Part shown: piece after piece, positions 21,634 through 32,000 of the stretch
How positions within the stretch are numbered: position 1 is the stretch's first letter
Layout: the number at the start of each line of letters is the position of its first letter
NCBI RefSeq assembly: GCF_004337365.2
Contig: NZ_CP044016.1
Location: 1,922,001-1,986,000 of the forward strand
Reading direction: 5' to 3'
DNA from: Rhizosphaericola mali
GTDB lineage: Bacteria; Bacteroidota; Bacteroidia; Chitinophagales; Chitinophagaceae
Length of the DNA: 64,000 nucleotides
The notes under the pieces: generated by a model
What the model saw: the letters and a program-made list of their open reading frames with translations, nothing else
Told to the model about the DNA's origin: nothing
Databases searched by the model: none
Program-made: the position numbers and the translations under genes

Positions 21634-22097
21634 TGTTACTCAATTTTGTCATAGTAATCGTAAGTATGCTCAGTGCGATCAGCACATTTTACTTAAGTGA
21701 GCATCGCAAACAAGGCGCAGTAAGAGCTTCCGCATTGTTATCCTTAATGGTAGGTATATTATTTTCCCTATTCAAAAGTAGCATACCAACTGATTATTAC
21801 AACCAAATTCCCGTTGCTTTTATAGGAGCATCCTTTGTCGGTATGGTTTCTTCACGAGCACTCCAACATTTTAGGTTAGTTGGATTTGCGGGATTTATTT
21901 TTGGAATTATTTATATAAATTCTAGTCATTTTTTCAAAGGATACGGCGGCGCATTGGGCACCTCTGCATCCATTTCTATAATGGTAACTATGTGCGTTCC
22001 TATTTATTTAAGTAAAAGAAAAAGGTTGAATGGACTAATAGTAATGCGAAAATGGATTTTTAGAAATAATAAAAGAAGTCGAAAAAAAGTACATTAA
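21633..22097 (+). CDS. Small polytopic membrane protein, second of a homologous pair
   Basis: A 154-residue protein with about five membrane segments; family not recognised. Its start codon overlaps the previous stop codon by one base, indicating translational coupling. IPVAFIGASFVGMVSS, then FKGYGGALGTSASIS, align with LPVAIYCGTFVGMSS and FLGVGGKLGTLAFVG in the upstream protein at similar spacing. The pair may therefore work as a heterodimer built from related halves. A basic tail (KWIFRNNKRSRKK) probably lies in the cytoplasm. Its last 4 bp overlap the convergent next gene. Confidence 0.75.
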   Translation: MLLNFVIVIVSMLSAISTFYLSEHRKQGAVRASALLSLMVGILFSLFKSSIPTDYYNQIPVAFIGASFVGMVSSRALQHFRLVGFAGFIFGIIYINSSHFFKGYGGALGTSASISIMVTMCVPIYLSKRKRLNGLIVMRKWIFRNNKRSRKKVH

Positions 22098-22732
22098 TCT
22101 CTCTGAAAAGACTTTATATCACCATTCAAATCAAATTCAATAGAATAGGATTCTCTCGTACCGTCAATACTTCTAGGATACCAAGTCAATTTTCCCAAAT
22201 TAACTATATAAACATGCGAAATTTTTTCAGCACCAACTATTTGTTGTGCTTTGTCGTTGTAATTGGCAATCACTTTTGCAACCGTTCCAAATCGCACAGC
22301 ACTCAGTGGAAATAAGTTACTTTTCCAATTGTCATGAATAGAGGTCCGAACGGGCGAGGGATCGCTCCATTTTCCATTTTCATAAGTGTAAGCATCCAAA
22401 TAGTCTACATTCTTACAATTCTGAATCGTCAACATAATCATACCGTCTTCATAGAAATGAATATTTTCATCAACCATAACTTCTTTTCCTTCACATCCAG
22501 CGATAGCCATAAAATTTTGCTGTATTTTATTCAAAACATTCGAATCTGACCAATTTAAATTATTTGTAGATTCAGATTTATTTATCGAATTTGTAATATC
22601 TGAGACATTTATATTTACATTTTTGGTCTCCCATAAAGTTTCAGAAAAACAAAATTTGAGGAGGATTATGCCGATGGCAAATAATCCTATAACAATTAAA
22701 ATAAAATTCTTTTTTAACATGTATTTCTTCAT
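22094..22732 (-). CDS. Exported or membrane-anchored protein of unknown function
   Basis: A 212-residue protein with one hydrophobic segment at residues 9-27 and a soluble extracytoplasmic remainder, here unassigned. The C-terminal half is rich in aromatic and beta-type residues (GMIMLTIQNCKNVDYLDAYTYENG). Cysteines near residues 80 and 118 could pair. The start codon directly abuts the stop codon of the upstream gene, so the two form a tight two-gene unit. Its 3' end overlaps the convergent membrane-protein gene by 4 bp. Confidence 0.7.
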   Translation of the reverse strand: MKKYMLKKNFILIVIGLFAIGIILLKFCFSETLWETKNVNINVSDITNSINKSESTNNLNWSDSNVLNKIQQNFMAIAGCEGKEVMVDENIHFYEDGMIMLTIQNCKNVDYLDAYTYENGKWSDPSPVRTSIHDNWKSNLFPLSAVRFGTVAKVIANYNDKAQQIVGAEKISHVYIVNLGKLTWYPRSIDGTRESYSIEFDLNGDIKSFQRD

Positions 22733-23728
22733 TTAATTGCGCTCAACAACATTTGCGAACTCAGCCTTTTGGGGATTATCTGGCAGGTAAAAAATTTCTA
22801 TAGTTCGTTCATTTCTAACATTTCCCATATCAATAGGCGAAACTAAATTAGACAAAACTACACGATGTAGGATACTATTCACATCTGTAAATTGTATATC
22901 ATATTTCAGTTTGTATGCGTTGTTAATCTTTGTTCCTGTTTCGTGAATTGAAAGCACTTCCGCTTTACAGCGAATACCTTTGTACAAAAGCTCTACATTT
23001 TTACCTAATTTGAATGCCTTTTTAAATACAAAATAAAATAATCCTATTACAAAAACACCTATCAATGGGCTCAATATTAAAGGATGAAAAAGCTCTAAAA
23101 AACGCCAACCTAGTTCTTGACTTTCATAAGAATAGGCTACACTATAACCATAAACTATCAAGGCTATAATCGCACAACTAAATAATAAGCGTAAAACGAT
23201 TTTACTATAATTATTACTAAACTCTGAATCTTGAAAAATAACGTTAGGAGGATGCGATAAGTTGGGATCTAATTTCAAATAGACAGTATTTCCTTTGTCA
23301 AATCTATGGGCGTCTGGAGCATCATCAATTAGTATAATATGATCTTTGATTAAAGTTTGACTAAAATTTTCTACACAAAATTGAATATCTAATGAATTTG
23401 ATGATGTATTTCCAATAGGTTTTACATCAACAATAGAGGCCAATTTAGTCGCTCCATTTTTTTGAAGCCATTGAAAATTTTTGGCTTTCAATATTGGAAC
23501 AAAAAGAAGTTGATAAATTATAAATCCAGCGAAAAAACTCCACAAAAAAATGGAAATATAGAGTAATAAAATTGCTTGTGAGGGATCTGCGGCAGCAAGC
23601 ATTGCTATAGATTTTTTGCTCCCACTATAATATATGATGCAGGGATGTATAAATATGAAATAAAATATGAATACACCCCAAAAGTATAAACTAGTATTTT
23701 TCAAGATTTTTTTCCTAAAACTACGCAA
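22733..23728 (-). CDS. Membrane protein with two DUF3592-like domains
   Basis: A 331-residue protein with four membrane segments (about 12-32, 55-78, 175-195 and 210-232). Two soluble domains follow segments 2 and 4. The last (about 245-325) has KAEVLSIHETGTKINN and ends IEIFYLPDNPQKAEF, the DUF3592 pattern of a small beta-barrel domain. The first (about 95-165) has KLASIVDVKPIGNT and ends VYLKLDPNLSHPPNVIF and looks like a diverged copy. Function is unknown. It is cotranscribed with the abutting downstream gene. Confidence 0.72.
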   Translation of the reverse strand: MRSFRKKILKNTSLYFWGVFIFYFIFIHPCIIYYSGSKKSIAMLAAADPSQAILLLYISIFLWSFFAGFIIYQLLFVPILKAKNFQWLQKNGATKLASIVDVKPIGNTSSNSLDIQFCVENFSQTLIKDHIILIDDAPDAHRFDKGNTVYLKLDPNLSHPPNVIFQDSEFSNNYSKIVLRLLFSCAIIALIVYGYSVAYSYESQELGWRFLELFHPLILSPLIGVFVIGLFYFVFKKAFKLGKNVELLYKGIRCKAEVLSIHETGTKINNAYKLKYDIQFTDVNSILHRVVLSNLVSPIDMGNVRNERTIEIFYLPDNPQKAEFANVVERN

Positions 23729-23753
23729 TAATTACACCAAAAGAGACAATTTA

Positions 23754-24554
23754 TTATTTGGAATTATCTAAGGATTTTTTATACACTTTTTCCATCTGAT
23801 TACCCAAAAACTTTAATGGTAATAAGCGCATGAACTTTGCTCCTATTCGATTTTGCCAACCTGGAAGTATTGTATATTTTCTTTTCGCAAAACCAGCAAG
23901 TGCATCCTTTGCCGCTTGATTGACGGGCATCAACCATTTTTGCAAACCGCCGAAACTATCGCCTTCTGTCATTTCAGTCTGCATGCCTCCTGGCGCAAAA
24001 ATGGATATGGAAAATTGCTTGTTTTTCAATTCATGTGAAAGCGCATGACCATAACTAAATAAGAAGGATTTGGTGCCCGAATAAATAGATTGATAAGGTG
24101 CAGGAAACATTGCAGCCATACTAGATACCAACATCAATGCACCTTCTTGCTTTTTGGTTTCAAAATATTGAACAAATTTCTGTGTCAAATAAACGACGGA
24201 ATTAATGTTCGTCTCTATAATTTTTTTCGCTTGCGCAAATTCTAATTGGCAATCTTCTCCAAAATAAGTCACTCCTGCATTTAAAATCATTCCGTAAACA
24301 TTATTGGAAATAGAAAATTGATACACTTTTTCCAAATCTTCTTGGACGGAAAGATCAGCTACCAAATATTTAACATGAATATCGTATTGGGATATTAAGA
24401 AAGATTGCAGTTCAGATAATTTGCCCTCTCTCCTAGCTATTAATATTAGATTTGCATGATAATCTCTTGCCAATTGAATCGCTAATTCTTTCCCTAAACC
24501 TGCTGATGCTCCTGTAATAAGCACCCATTTATCTTTAAACTGCAGTGAACTCAT
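23754..24554 (-). CDS. Short-chain dehydrogenase/reductase
   Basis: A Rossmann-fold NAD(P)-dependent oxidoreductase of the classical SDR family. The cofactor motif is VLITGASAGLGKEL near the N-terminus, NAG appears in MILNAGVTYFG, and the catalytic residues are the Ser of MLVSSMAAMF and the Tyr/Lys of YSGTKSF. The start MSSLQFKDKW at 24554 was chosen because it directly precedes the conserved fold. An in-frame ATG at 24605 would add 17 residues lacking family features. The substrate is unknown; relatives are annotated as general ketoacyl or steroid-type reductases. Confidence 0.9.
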   Translation of the reverse strand: MSSLQFKDKWVLITGASAGLGKELAIQLARDYHANLILIARREGKLSELQSFLISQYDIHVKYLVADLSVQEDLEKVYQFSISNNVYGMILNAGVTYFGEDCQLEFAQAKKIIETNINSVVYLTQKFVQYFETKKQEGALMLVSSMAAMFPAPYQSIYSGTKSFLFSYGHALSHELKNKQFSISIFAPGGMQTEMTEGDSFGGLQKWLMPVNQAAKDALAGFAKRKYTILPGWQNRIGAKFMRLLPLKFLGNQMEKVYKKSLDNSK

Positions 24555-24677
24555 AAATTTGATAAAGGTAAGCGTATTCTTACGTAAAATAAAAATTGAC
24601 AACAAATCATTGCTACTTTACTCATTTCCCTAAAAATGTAAGATATTTGAAGGTTGGACATTAACTTCCATTATGCC

Positions 24678-25481
24678 ATGAAAAAAAATATTTTAACTAT
24701 TTTATTATCCGTTTACTGCATTTTTCAATGTTATTGTTATGCAAATGCGCAATCTACAGATACATTTTTAAAAGATAGTTTTGTTGCTAACGGTGACACA
24801 TTGCGCTACAGAATTATGTATCCCAAAGATTTTAATTCGGATAAAAAATATCCGTTTTTATTGTTTTTGCATGGTGCTGGTGAACGCGGTCGGGATAATG
24901 AGAAACAACTAAATAATGGTGCAGACAGCTTATTGAGACAAGCGAGCGAACAATATCATGCGATCGTCATCGCACCACAATGTCCGCCGAATGAATATTG
25001 GGCAAAAGTCCGTCGCGTAGAAACGCCTAACGAACGTTATATTATTTCTCTTACTTTTTTCCCAGATGGTAAACCGATACAACCTATGGTCAATTTGATG
25101 CAATTGGTAGAAAATTTCGCCAAAGAAAAGTATATAGATAAAAAACAAATGCATATTGGCGGATTATCCATGGGCGGCATTGGCACGTACGAATTTTTGA
25201 TACGTAAACCGGACATTTTTGCTTCTGCATTTGTTATTTGCGGTGCTACTAATCTCATAACATTGAAACGAAATATCAATAAAAAAATGCCAATTTGGAT
25301 ATTTCACGGAACGGATGATAATGTAATTTCAGTAGACTATGGTAGACAGATTTCCTCCGAATTAAAGACGCAAAACAAAAGTGTGAAATACACAGAATAT
25401 CCCAAAACTGGACACAATAGCTGGGATAGTGCATTCAAAGAAAAAGAATTGTTACCTTGGCTTTTTAGTTTCAAAAAATAA
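24678..25481 (+). CDS. Secreted alpha/beta-hydrolase, esterase type
   Basis: A 267-residue exported hydrolase. A signal peptide ends near CYANAQS. LLFLHGAGERGRDNEKQL forms the oxyanion region. The nucleophile Ser164 lies in GGLSMGGIGTYEF, and the aspartate and histidine are in HGTDDNVIS and TGHNSWDSAF. This resembles the PHB-depolymerase/phospholipase-carboxylesterase group of periplasmic Bacteroidota esterases. Start MKKNILT at 24678 is preferred because it gives a normal signal peptide; an ATG at 24654 would add eight residues. The substrate cannot be read. The AraC-type gene 20 bp downstream may control it. Confidence 0.87.
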   Translation: MKKNILTILLSVYCIFQCYCYANAQSTDTFLKDSFVANGDTLRYRIMYPKDFNSDKKYPFLLFLHGAGERGRDNEKQLNNGADSLLRQASEQYHAIVIAPQCPPNEYWAKVRRVETPNERYIISLTFFPDGKPIQPMVNLMQLVENFAKEKYIDKKQMHIGGLSMGGIGTYEFLIRKPDIFASAFVICGATNLITLKRNINKKMPIWIFHGTDDNVISVDYGRQISSELKTQNKSVKYTEYPKTGHNSWDSAFKEKELLPWLFSFKK

Positions 25482-25501
25482 TTTACCCTTTACCTAAATA
25501 A

Positions 25502-26374
25502 TTGGTTATCAAAACAAATTTTGTACCTCGCCAACTTTTACTAAATGACTTACCGATCAAATTAATTCCATTTGATCAATTTGTACATGAGCTTTCGCAA
25601 CGACCGCATCGGCACGATCATTATACATTGATGTGGATTACCAAGGGACATGGATTTCAAAATATTGACGAACAATTATTTGAAATGCGTACCAATCGCT
25701 TGTTCTTTATTCATCCAGGACAGATTCATAAAATGTTGGATTTGGAACGTGAAGGTTGGTTGTTGTTATTTGACGAAGTCATTTACAAAACGTTTTTACG
25801 CTATCATCCATCGGAAGAGTTGTATGGGATTATGGACAATACGGCAGACAGTCCATTTGTAGACTTGGATCAACATACTACGAGTTTATTTGAAAAAATC
25901 TTCCAGATATTAGAAGTGGAATCCAAAAATGCGTCCTCTGACTCTAATTTATTTGCACATTTAATTTCCATTTTAATTTTAAATGCTAACAAACTTTTTG
26001 ATCTGCAAAAAAATATCGTCACGATAGAAAGAAATGGAGAAAAGGAAATTGTCAGAAAAGTAAAACATCTGATCGAAAAAAACTTTAAACATAAGCAAAA
26101 TGTAGAGTTTTATAGTCAACAACTGAATATCCAACCGAGAAGATTAAACAATATTACCAAAACAATCATCGGACTTTCTGTTCATGAATTGTTGGAAGAG
26201 CGTTTGCTGACAGAGAGTAAAATTTTACTTGAAACATCTCCTTATACCGTAAAGGAAATATGTTACACGTTGGGATTTACGGACCCCTCCTATTATAATC
26301 GATTTTTTAAAAAGAAATCGGGGATTACACCCTTACAATTTAGACATAATCTAAAATTGAAAAAATTAGGATAA
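25502..26374 (+). CDS. AraC-family transcriptional regulator
   Basis: A 290-residue regulator with an N-terminal cupin-type ligand domain (about residues 20-150, with RPHRHDHYTLMWITKG and FFIHPGQIHKM) and two C-terminal helix-turn-helix motifs (about 190-285). The second HTH carries the family signature VKEICYTLGFTDPSYYNRFFKKKSG, ending in TPLQFR. Translation seems to start at TTG (25502), because no upstream ATG is in frame and the conserved N-terminus begins soon after. It follows the esterase gene by 20 bp. The effector is unknown; it is not placed to be the arabinose regulator. Confidence 0.92.
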   Translation: MVIKTNFVPRQLLLNDLPIKLIPFDQFVHELSQRPHRHDHYTLMWITKGHGFQNIDEQLFEMRTNRLFFIHPGQIHKMLDLEREGWLLLFDEVIYKTFLRYHPSEELYGIMDNTADSPFVDLDQHTTSLFEKIFQILEVESKNASSDSNLFAHLISILILNANKLFDLQKNIVTIERNGEKEIVRKVKHLIEKNFKHKQNVEFYSQQLNIQPRRLNNITKTIIGLSVHELLEERLLTESKILLETSPYTVKEICYTLGFTDPSYYNRFFKKKSGITPLQFRHNLKLKKLG

Positions 26375-26488
26375 CTAAAATAATGTCAAATTGGCAGCAA
26401 TACTAATTATCCAATGTTAAAATTAGGTATTATCAACAATATGGAATTATCTTTGTTATATAAATATCAAAATTAAAAAGGAAGTACT

Positions 26489-26806
26489 ATGGCACAGGAA
26501 TTTACAGATGCTAACTTTCAGACAGAAGTTCTTGATAGCAGCAAATTAACCATTGTTGATTTTTGGGCTGAATGGTGTGGACCATGTCGCGCTATCGGAC
26601 CAGTTATAGAAGAATTGTCTGAACAGTATGCAGATAACGTTAAGGTCGGAAAAGTGAATGTAGACAATAATCCAAATGTAAGCGTCAATTATGGTATTAC
26701 TTCAATACCTGCAATACTTTTCATCAAAGATGGTAAAGTAGTTGACAAACAAATCGGTGCAGTTCCAAAATCCGTTTTGGAAAAGAAAATACAAGCACAT
26801 TTGTAA
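26489..26806 (+). CDS. trxA: Thioredoxin
   Basis: A 105-residue cytoplasmic disulfide reductase with the active site WCGPC (Trp29-Cys33), preceded by TIVDFWAE, and the cis-proline segment YGITSIPAILF. Length and motifs are standard for thioredoxin 1. A TAnnTTTG match (TATCTTTG, 26448-26455) lies 33 bp upstream and is the likely -7 element. A perfect hairpin terminator follows, so the gene is monocistronic. Likely clients include the Cys-type glutathione peroxidase upstream. Confidence 0.97.
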   Translation: MAQEFTDANFQTEVLDSSKLTIVDFWAEWCGPCRAIGPVIEELSEQYADNVKVGKVNVDNNPNVSVNYGITSIPAILFIKDGKVVDKQIGAVPKSVLEKKIQAHL

Positions 26807-26830
26807 TCTGGAATTTTTCCGATTAAAAAA

Positions 26831-26864
26831 TATAAAGCCTTCCAAAATTTTGGAAGGCTTTATA
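26831..26864 (+). terminator. Perfect palindromic terminator after thioredoxin
   Basis: Two 17-bp halves are exactly complementary (core AAGCCTTCCAAAA with its complement). A T/A-rich tract follows. It begins 25 bp after the stop codon. Confidence 0.9.
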
Positions 26865-27186
26865 TTTATATTGACTTGAGTAAATTAATTACTTCTGAAA
26901 AATAAGTTTCCCACTACGAGCAATAGTCTATCATCTAAATGAGTATCGATCATTGGTATGTTTACGATGATAGCAAGAACAATTAACTAATTAGTATTTC
27001 CTACTAAAATAGATTATCCAGAGTATCTTTATATAGTGTATTTGTCATAAGTCTTATAATCAGAATTGGAATAATAATTATTGAAAAACATGCACTTTAC
27101 TTTTATTTTTTTAAATTAAAATCTTAAAATTGCATTAGAATTCAATTGCCATATTTATATTTCCTAAATAGGAGATAACTAATTTA
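26865..27186. other. Intergenic region without a recognisable gene
   Basis: About 320 bp of AT-rich sequence between the thioredoxin terminator and the sigma factor gene. No ORF of note is seen. It should contain the promoter of the glycan locus, but no confident -33/-7 pair was found. Confidence 0.6.
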
Positions 27187-27759
27187 ATGAAAGAGACCTA
27201 TTCCTCCTTTAATAACGAAGCATTATTTGTTTTAATTCAAAATAATGACGAAAGAGCCTATTTGGAATTGTATAATAGGACTTTTGAAAAGTTATATATT
27301 AATGCCAACGTATTATTATCTTCCCATCAAGATGCGGAAGAGATAATTCATGATATATATGTCAATATCTGGAACAAGAGAGAAAATATTCACATTAATC
27401 ATACCGTTGAGACTTATTTAAAATCCGCAGTACATTATGGTTGCTTAAAAAAACTGGCGGAAAGAAAACGAAATAGAGCTTATATTTCAGGAATAGAATA
27501 TTCTGACGAAACTGAGTATGTACGTGATAATTCAACAGAACAGTTTTTAAATTTTGAATTTTTACAACAAACTCTTGAAAATGCGATCATTACTCTACCT
27601 CAAAAATGCCAGATAATCTTTAGATTAAGTAGAGAATATGGTTTTACAGACAAAGAAATAGCTCAAAAACTAGGTGTTTCTGTTAATACGATTCGTACGC
27701 AAATGGCTCGTGCACTGAAAAAATTAAAATATTTTATGAAAATGATTATTTTTTTTTAA
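27187..27759 (+). CDS. ECF RNA polymerase sigma factor, Bacteroidota FecI-like type
   Basis: A 190-residue ECF sigma factor. Region 2 covers about residues 15-90, with the DAEEIIHDIYVNIWNKRENI segment. Region 4 is C-terminal (about 125-180), with LPQKCQIIFRLSREYGFTDKE followed by GVSVNTIRTQMARALKKLK, its helix-turn-helix. It is the first gene of a sigma/FecR/SusC/SusD run. By analogy with FecI systems and Bacteroides glycan loci, it should activate the SusC operon when the receptor is loaded. Confidence 0.95.
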   Translation: MKETYSSFNNEALFVLIQNNDERAYLELYNRTFEKLYINANVLLSSHQDAEEIIHDIYVNIWNKRENIHINHTVETYLKSAVHYGCLKKLAERKRNRAYISGIEYSDETEYVRDNSTEQFLNFEFLQQTLENAIITLPQKCQIIFRLSREYGFTDKEIAQKLGVSVNTIRTQMARALKKLKYFMKMIIFF

Positions 27760-27807
27760 CACTTGTAATGCATACATAACCATTCCATACTCTAAGTATA
27801 TGACAGT

Positions 27808-28917
27808 ATGGAAAATAATAAAATATCACAACAAAAAATAGAACAACTTGCTGAAAAAAAGTTGTTGGGAACTATCTCAGATGAAGAAGATTTTATTCTT
27901 TCTGAGTGGTTGAACCAAGATGTTGATGGGGAATTAGACCAACCGTCGAAATTTACATTTATCAAAAAAAAGATTTTAACGAAAATCCAATGGGAACTTG
28001 GTTGGAATCGAGCCAATCCACACGCCAAAAATATTTGGAAAATAGCTTGTGCAATTATCGTTGTAGGTATTTCTATTATATTTTATGAAAAAAATACACA
28101 TAAGCAGCCATCTATATTAACTATTCATCAGAATAATTATGAGATTCTACTAACAACAGCATCTGGTAAGAAAATTGAACTTGACAGCATTAAAAATTCT
28201 GTAGTAAGACAAGGCCGCAATTACGCTGTTATTGCTAAAAATGGAACATTAATTTACCAAAGAAAAGGGAAAGATGGGGCGACTTTTGAAACGAATGAAA
28301 TAGCGACACCTCCTGGTAAAAGCATCCAGATAGTACTATCAGATGGTACTAAAGTTTGGCTAAATGAATCATCATCAATATCCTTCCCTGCTGTATTTAA
28401 TAATGATTATAGAGAAATAAAAAGTTCCGGGGAAGTATACTTAGAAGTTGCTAAAGTATTGAATCCGAAAGGAAAAAGAGTACCTTTTATTGTAAAATCA
28501 AATAATCAAAGTTTATCTGTTTTAGGAACTCATTTTGATGTAAACGCTTATGATATCCAAAATACAAAAACAACCTTAGTGGAAGGAAAAGTGGAAATTT
28601 CTAGTAACCAAAAGAAGCATTTAACCTTACTACCCAATCAACAAGCTCAAGTCGATGTGAGTGGAGCGGATATGAAGAAAAAAGAAGTGGATCCATTTAA
28701 ATTAATTTCTTGGACAAAAGGTTATATCAATTTTGAGAATGCCTCTGCACAAGAAGTTTTAAATGTCGTTGGCCGTTGGTATCACGTTAACCTAATCATC
28801 AAAAATAATAAGACCAATCAAACCTATTCCGGAAAATTAAATCGTAATCTCCCATTGACCAATACAATGGAAGCTCTACGATTTATGCATATCAATTTTG
28901 AAATAAGTAAATCTTAA
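27808..28917 (+). CDS. FecR-family anti-sigma factor
   Basis: A 369-residue inner-membrane protein. The N-terminal cytoplasmic domain (1-70) binds the sigma factor, a single membrane segment IACAIIVVGISIIFY lies at about 75-92, and a periplasmic FecR domain (about 165-265) contains PPGKSIQIVLSDGTKVWLNE and GEVYLEVAK. The C-terminal DUF4974 domain (about 300-369) has NVVGRWYHVNLIIKN. It would relay the state of the STN-containing SusC, encoded two steps downstream, to the sigma factor. It follows the sigma gene by 48 bp, and a palindrome then separates it from susC. Confidence 0.95.
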   Translation: MENNKISQQKIEQLAEKKLLGTISDEEDFILSEWLNQDVDGELDQPSKFTFIKKKILTKIQWELGWNRANPHAKNIWKIACAIIVVGISIIFYEKNTHKQPSILTIHQNNYEILLTTASGKKIELDSIKNSVVRQGRNYAVIAKNGTLIYQRKGKDGATFETNEIATPPGKSIQIVLSDGTKVWLNESSSISFPAVFNNDYREIKSSGEVYLEVAKVLNPKGKRVPFIVKSNNQSLSVLGTHFDVNAYDIQNTKTTLVEGKVEISSNQKKHLTLLPNQQAQVDVSGADMKKKEVDPFKLISWTKGYINFENASAQEVLNVVGRWYHVNLIIKNNKTNQTYSGKLNRNLPLTNTMEALRFMHINFEISKS

Positions 28918-28957
28918 TATATGCGCACTATATAAACATTGCTTTCTTTTCAATAAA

Positions 28958-28983
28958 AAAATAAACTAACGTTAGTTTATTTT
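28958..28983. promoter_or_regulatory. 26-bp perfect palindrome between anti-sigma and susC genes
   Basis: The left half AAAATAAACTAAC is followed directly by its exact reverse complement. It sits in the 107-bp gap, 41 bp before susC. It could be a hairpin terminator or attenuator for the sigma/FecR transcript, or a protein-binding site next to the ECF-dependent promoter. Confidence 0.55.
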
Positions 28984-29024
28984 AATATCCACCTAATATT
29001 TAGACGAACAATTAATAACTCGAT

Positions 29025-32000
29025 ATGAAAATTAAACCATTGAAGCTTTACTTGTTGATTTTCGCACTTTCGGCTCAAATGACTTTAAGTCACGCTACAG
29101 CCCAAAATATCACAATCAATGAGAAAAACATTACCTTGGAAAACCTATTTAAAAAGATTGAAAAACAATCAGGTTATTCCTTTTTCTACGATGATGCCAT
29201 AAAGAATTATAAGGTAACTATTAATGTAAAGAATGACCCATTAAATAGTGCTTTAAAGAAATGCTTAGCATCGCTTTCATTTCAATTCAAAATTGAAAAT
29301 CATAATGTTTTTATTTCAAGAATTGAACAAAAAGCAATAGAAACAAATACTACTAGTAACAATAAAGTAGCAATTTATAGTTCTAATCTTATTAAAGATG
29401 ACAAAAATATTGAAGTAACAGGTTCCGTTGTTGATTCTACAACAAATACTCCCTTAGTAGGTGCATCCGTAAAGATAAAAGGCTCAACAAAAGGTGTTGC
29501 GACCAATGAAAGTGGTCAATTTTCACTAAATGTACCAGAAAATACCACTTTAATAATTAGCTATATTGGTTACGAAAATCAAGAAGTTATAGTTAAAAAT
29601 GGAGAACCTATAAATATTTTTTTAAATCATTTAGCTATTGATAATAATGATGCCGTTGTAGTTACAGCATTAGGAATCAAAAGATCAGAAAAATCCCTAA
29701 GTTATGATGTACAAAAATTGAGTAATGATGACCTAACGAAAGTTCCTAATGCAAATTTTGTTAATAACCTAAGTGGTAGAGTGGCTGGTATACAGGTAAA
29801 TCCAAGTTCATCAGGTATTGGTGGCGCATCTAGAGTCGTGTTGAGAGGTACTAAATCTATAAGTCAGACAAGTAATGGTGCGTTTTATGTTATTGATGGT
29901 ATTCCTTTAGTTAATGCAACTGCAGGAACTACTAGCGGTACATTTTCCGGTATGTCAGGTACAGAGAGCATTGCGGACTTCAATCCAGATGATTTTGAAA
30001 GTATTACAGTATTGAGTGGACCAGCAGCTGCAGCACTTTATGGTAGTCAAGCCGCACAAGGAGCCATCTTAATTACTACAAAAAAATCGGCAAAAGAAGG
30101 TATTAAAGTAAGTTATTCTAATGCGACGTCTTTTATGAGTCCATTTATAATGCCAAAATTTCAAAATACCTATGGCAATGTTGCGGGTAGTTTTGAAAGT
30201 TGGGGCTCAAAATTAGAAACACCATCCAACTATAATCCGAAAGATTTTTTTCAAAATTCTTTACAAGAAATGAATTCTGTATCTGCAGCAATAGGTTCAG
30301 GTAAATCACAGACTTTAATTTCTGGAGCTGCTGTAAATGCCAAAGGAATAGTACCTAATAATAAATATGATAGATATAATTTCTCGTTCAGAAATACGAC
30401 TTCGTTTTTAGACGATAAGATTACTACGGACGTTAGCGGTACCTATGTGCGCCAAACAGATCTAAACATGTTGGCACAAGGACAATATTTCAATCCATTG
30501 TTGGCTACATATCTTTTCCCTAGAGGAGAGAATTTTGATAATGTAAAATATTTTGAGAGATATGATGAATCCAGAGGATTCCCCGTCCAATATTGGCCTT
30601 ATGGCAACCAAGGATTAAGTATTCAAAATCCTTATTGGACTACAGAAAGGATGCTATTTCCAAATACTAGAAATAGATATATGTTTTCTGGTGGCATTAC
30701 TTATAAACCAACAACTTGGTTTAACGTGACTGCGAGAGGCCGTATTGACAATACCAACCAAGAGTCTGAACAAAAATTTTATGCTAGTACAGACAGAGTT
30801 TATTATACGAGTAATTCATCTAAAGGATACTATTCTTATTATAGTGGCAAGTTGACAAATGCGTATACAGATGTCATCGCAACAATTAACAAAAGATGGG
30901 ATGATTTCTCTTTGAATGTAAATGCGGGTACTAGTTATCAGCGCGTTACAAATTCAAATAAAGGATATTCAGGCCCATTGGTAACTGTACCCAATTTATT
31001 TGCATTGCAAAACGTAGATCCAACACTTGGGAAACCTATCGAATCTCCTTATGATTCTTGGGGTAACTCTGCCGTTTTTGGAGTAGCAGAAGCTGGATAT
31101 TTGAATAGATTATTTTTAACAGTTTCTGGACGTAATGACTGGAATTCCAGATTAACGAATAGTGCTAAATCCAATTATTTTTATCCTTCTGTAGGTTTAT
31201 CAGGAGTGATCTCTGATATGGTAAATCTACCAAAAGTAATTTCTTACTTAAAAGTAAGAGGTTCTTATGCAGAAGTTGCGACACCACTAACCCAATTGGG
31301 TATCACACCTGGTACGATTACCTATCCTATTTCTGGTGGAGCCGTAAGTACCACAGGGGTATTAGCATTTGGCAGTTACAAACCAGAAACTACAAAATCT
31401 TATGAAGCGGGTTTGAATTTAAAATTGTTTAAAAATAAATTAGGCTTGGATGTAACCTTATACAAATCCAATTCTTATAACCAATTAATACAAACTCAAG
31501 TTTCTGGCTCTTCTGGTGCGTATACCAATTATTTCCAAGCTGGCAATGTATCTAACAAAGGTATCGAGGCGGTATTAAGTTACAATCTTCGTCATACAGA
31601 TTTTACCTATAATACCTCTGTGGCCTTTACGTTAAACAGAAACAAAGTTGTAGAGTTAGCCCCTAATGCGAAAAATCCAGATGGCACTTCCGCTCCTATT
31701 ACAGACTATGTAGTTCCAAATACGAATAATAATGGAAGAATTATTCAAGGCAATCCAATTGGCGACATTTATGTTACTCAGTTATTGAAAACAGATAGCA
31801 AAGGCAATATTTTTATAGGTTCAGATGGCAAGTTCCAAAGAGAAAACAAACTTGTTGATCTTGGCTCTACAATACCTAAATATACGCTTGGATGGAGAAA
31901 TGACTTCGGATATAAGAATTTTAGTTTAGGAGTGGTGATGTTTGCACGCGTTGGCGGTATTGTCACTTCTAATACACAAGCGATGTTAGATTCTTATGGA

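Noticed and set aside
25502..26374. AraC-family gene as the L-arabinose regulator
   Set aside because: It is 16 kb from the ara genes and paired with an esterase gene; the Nudix-type regulator within the ara block is a better candidate.
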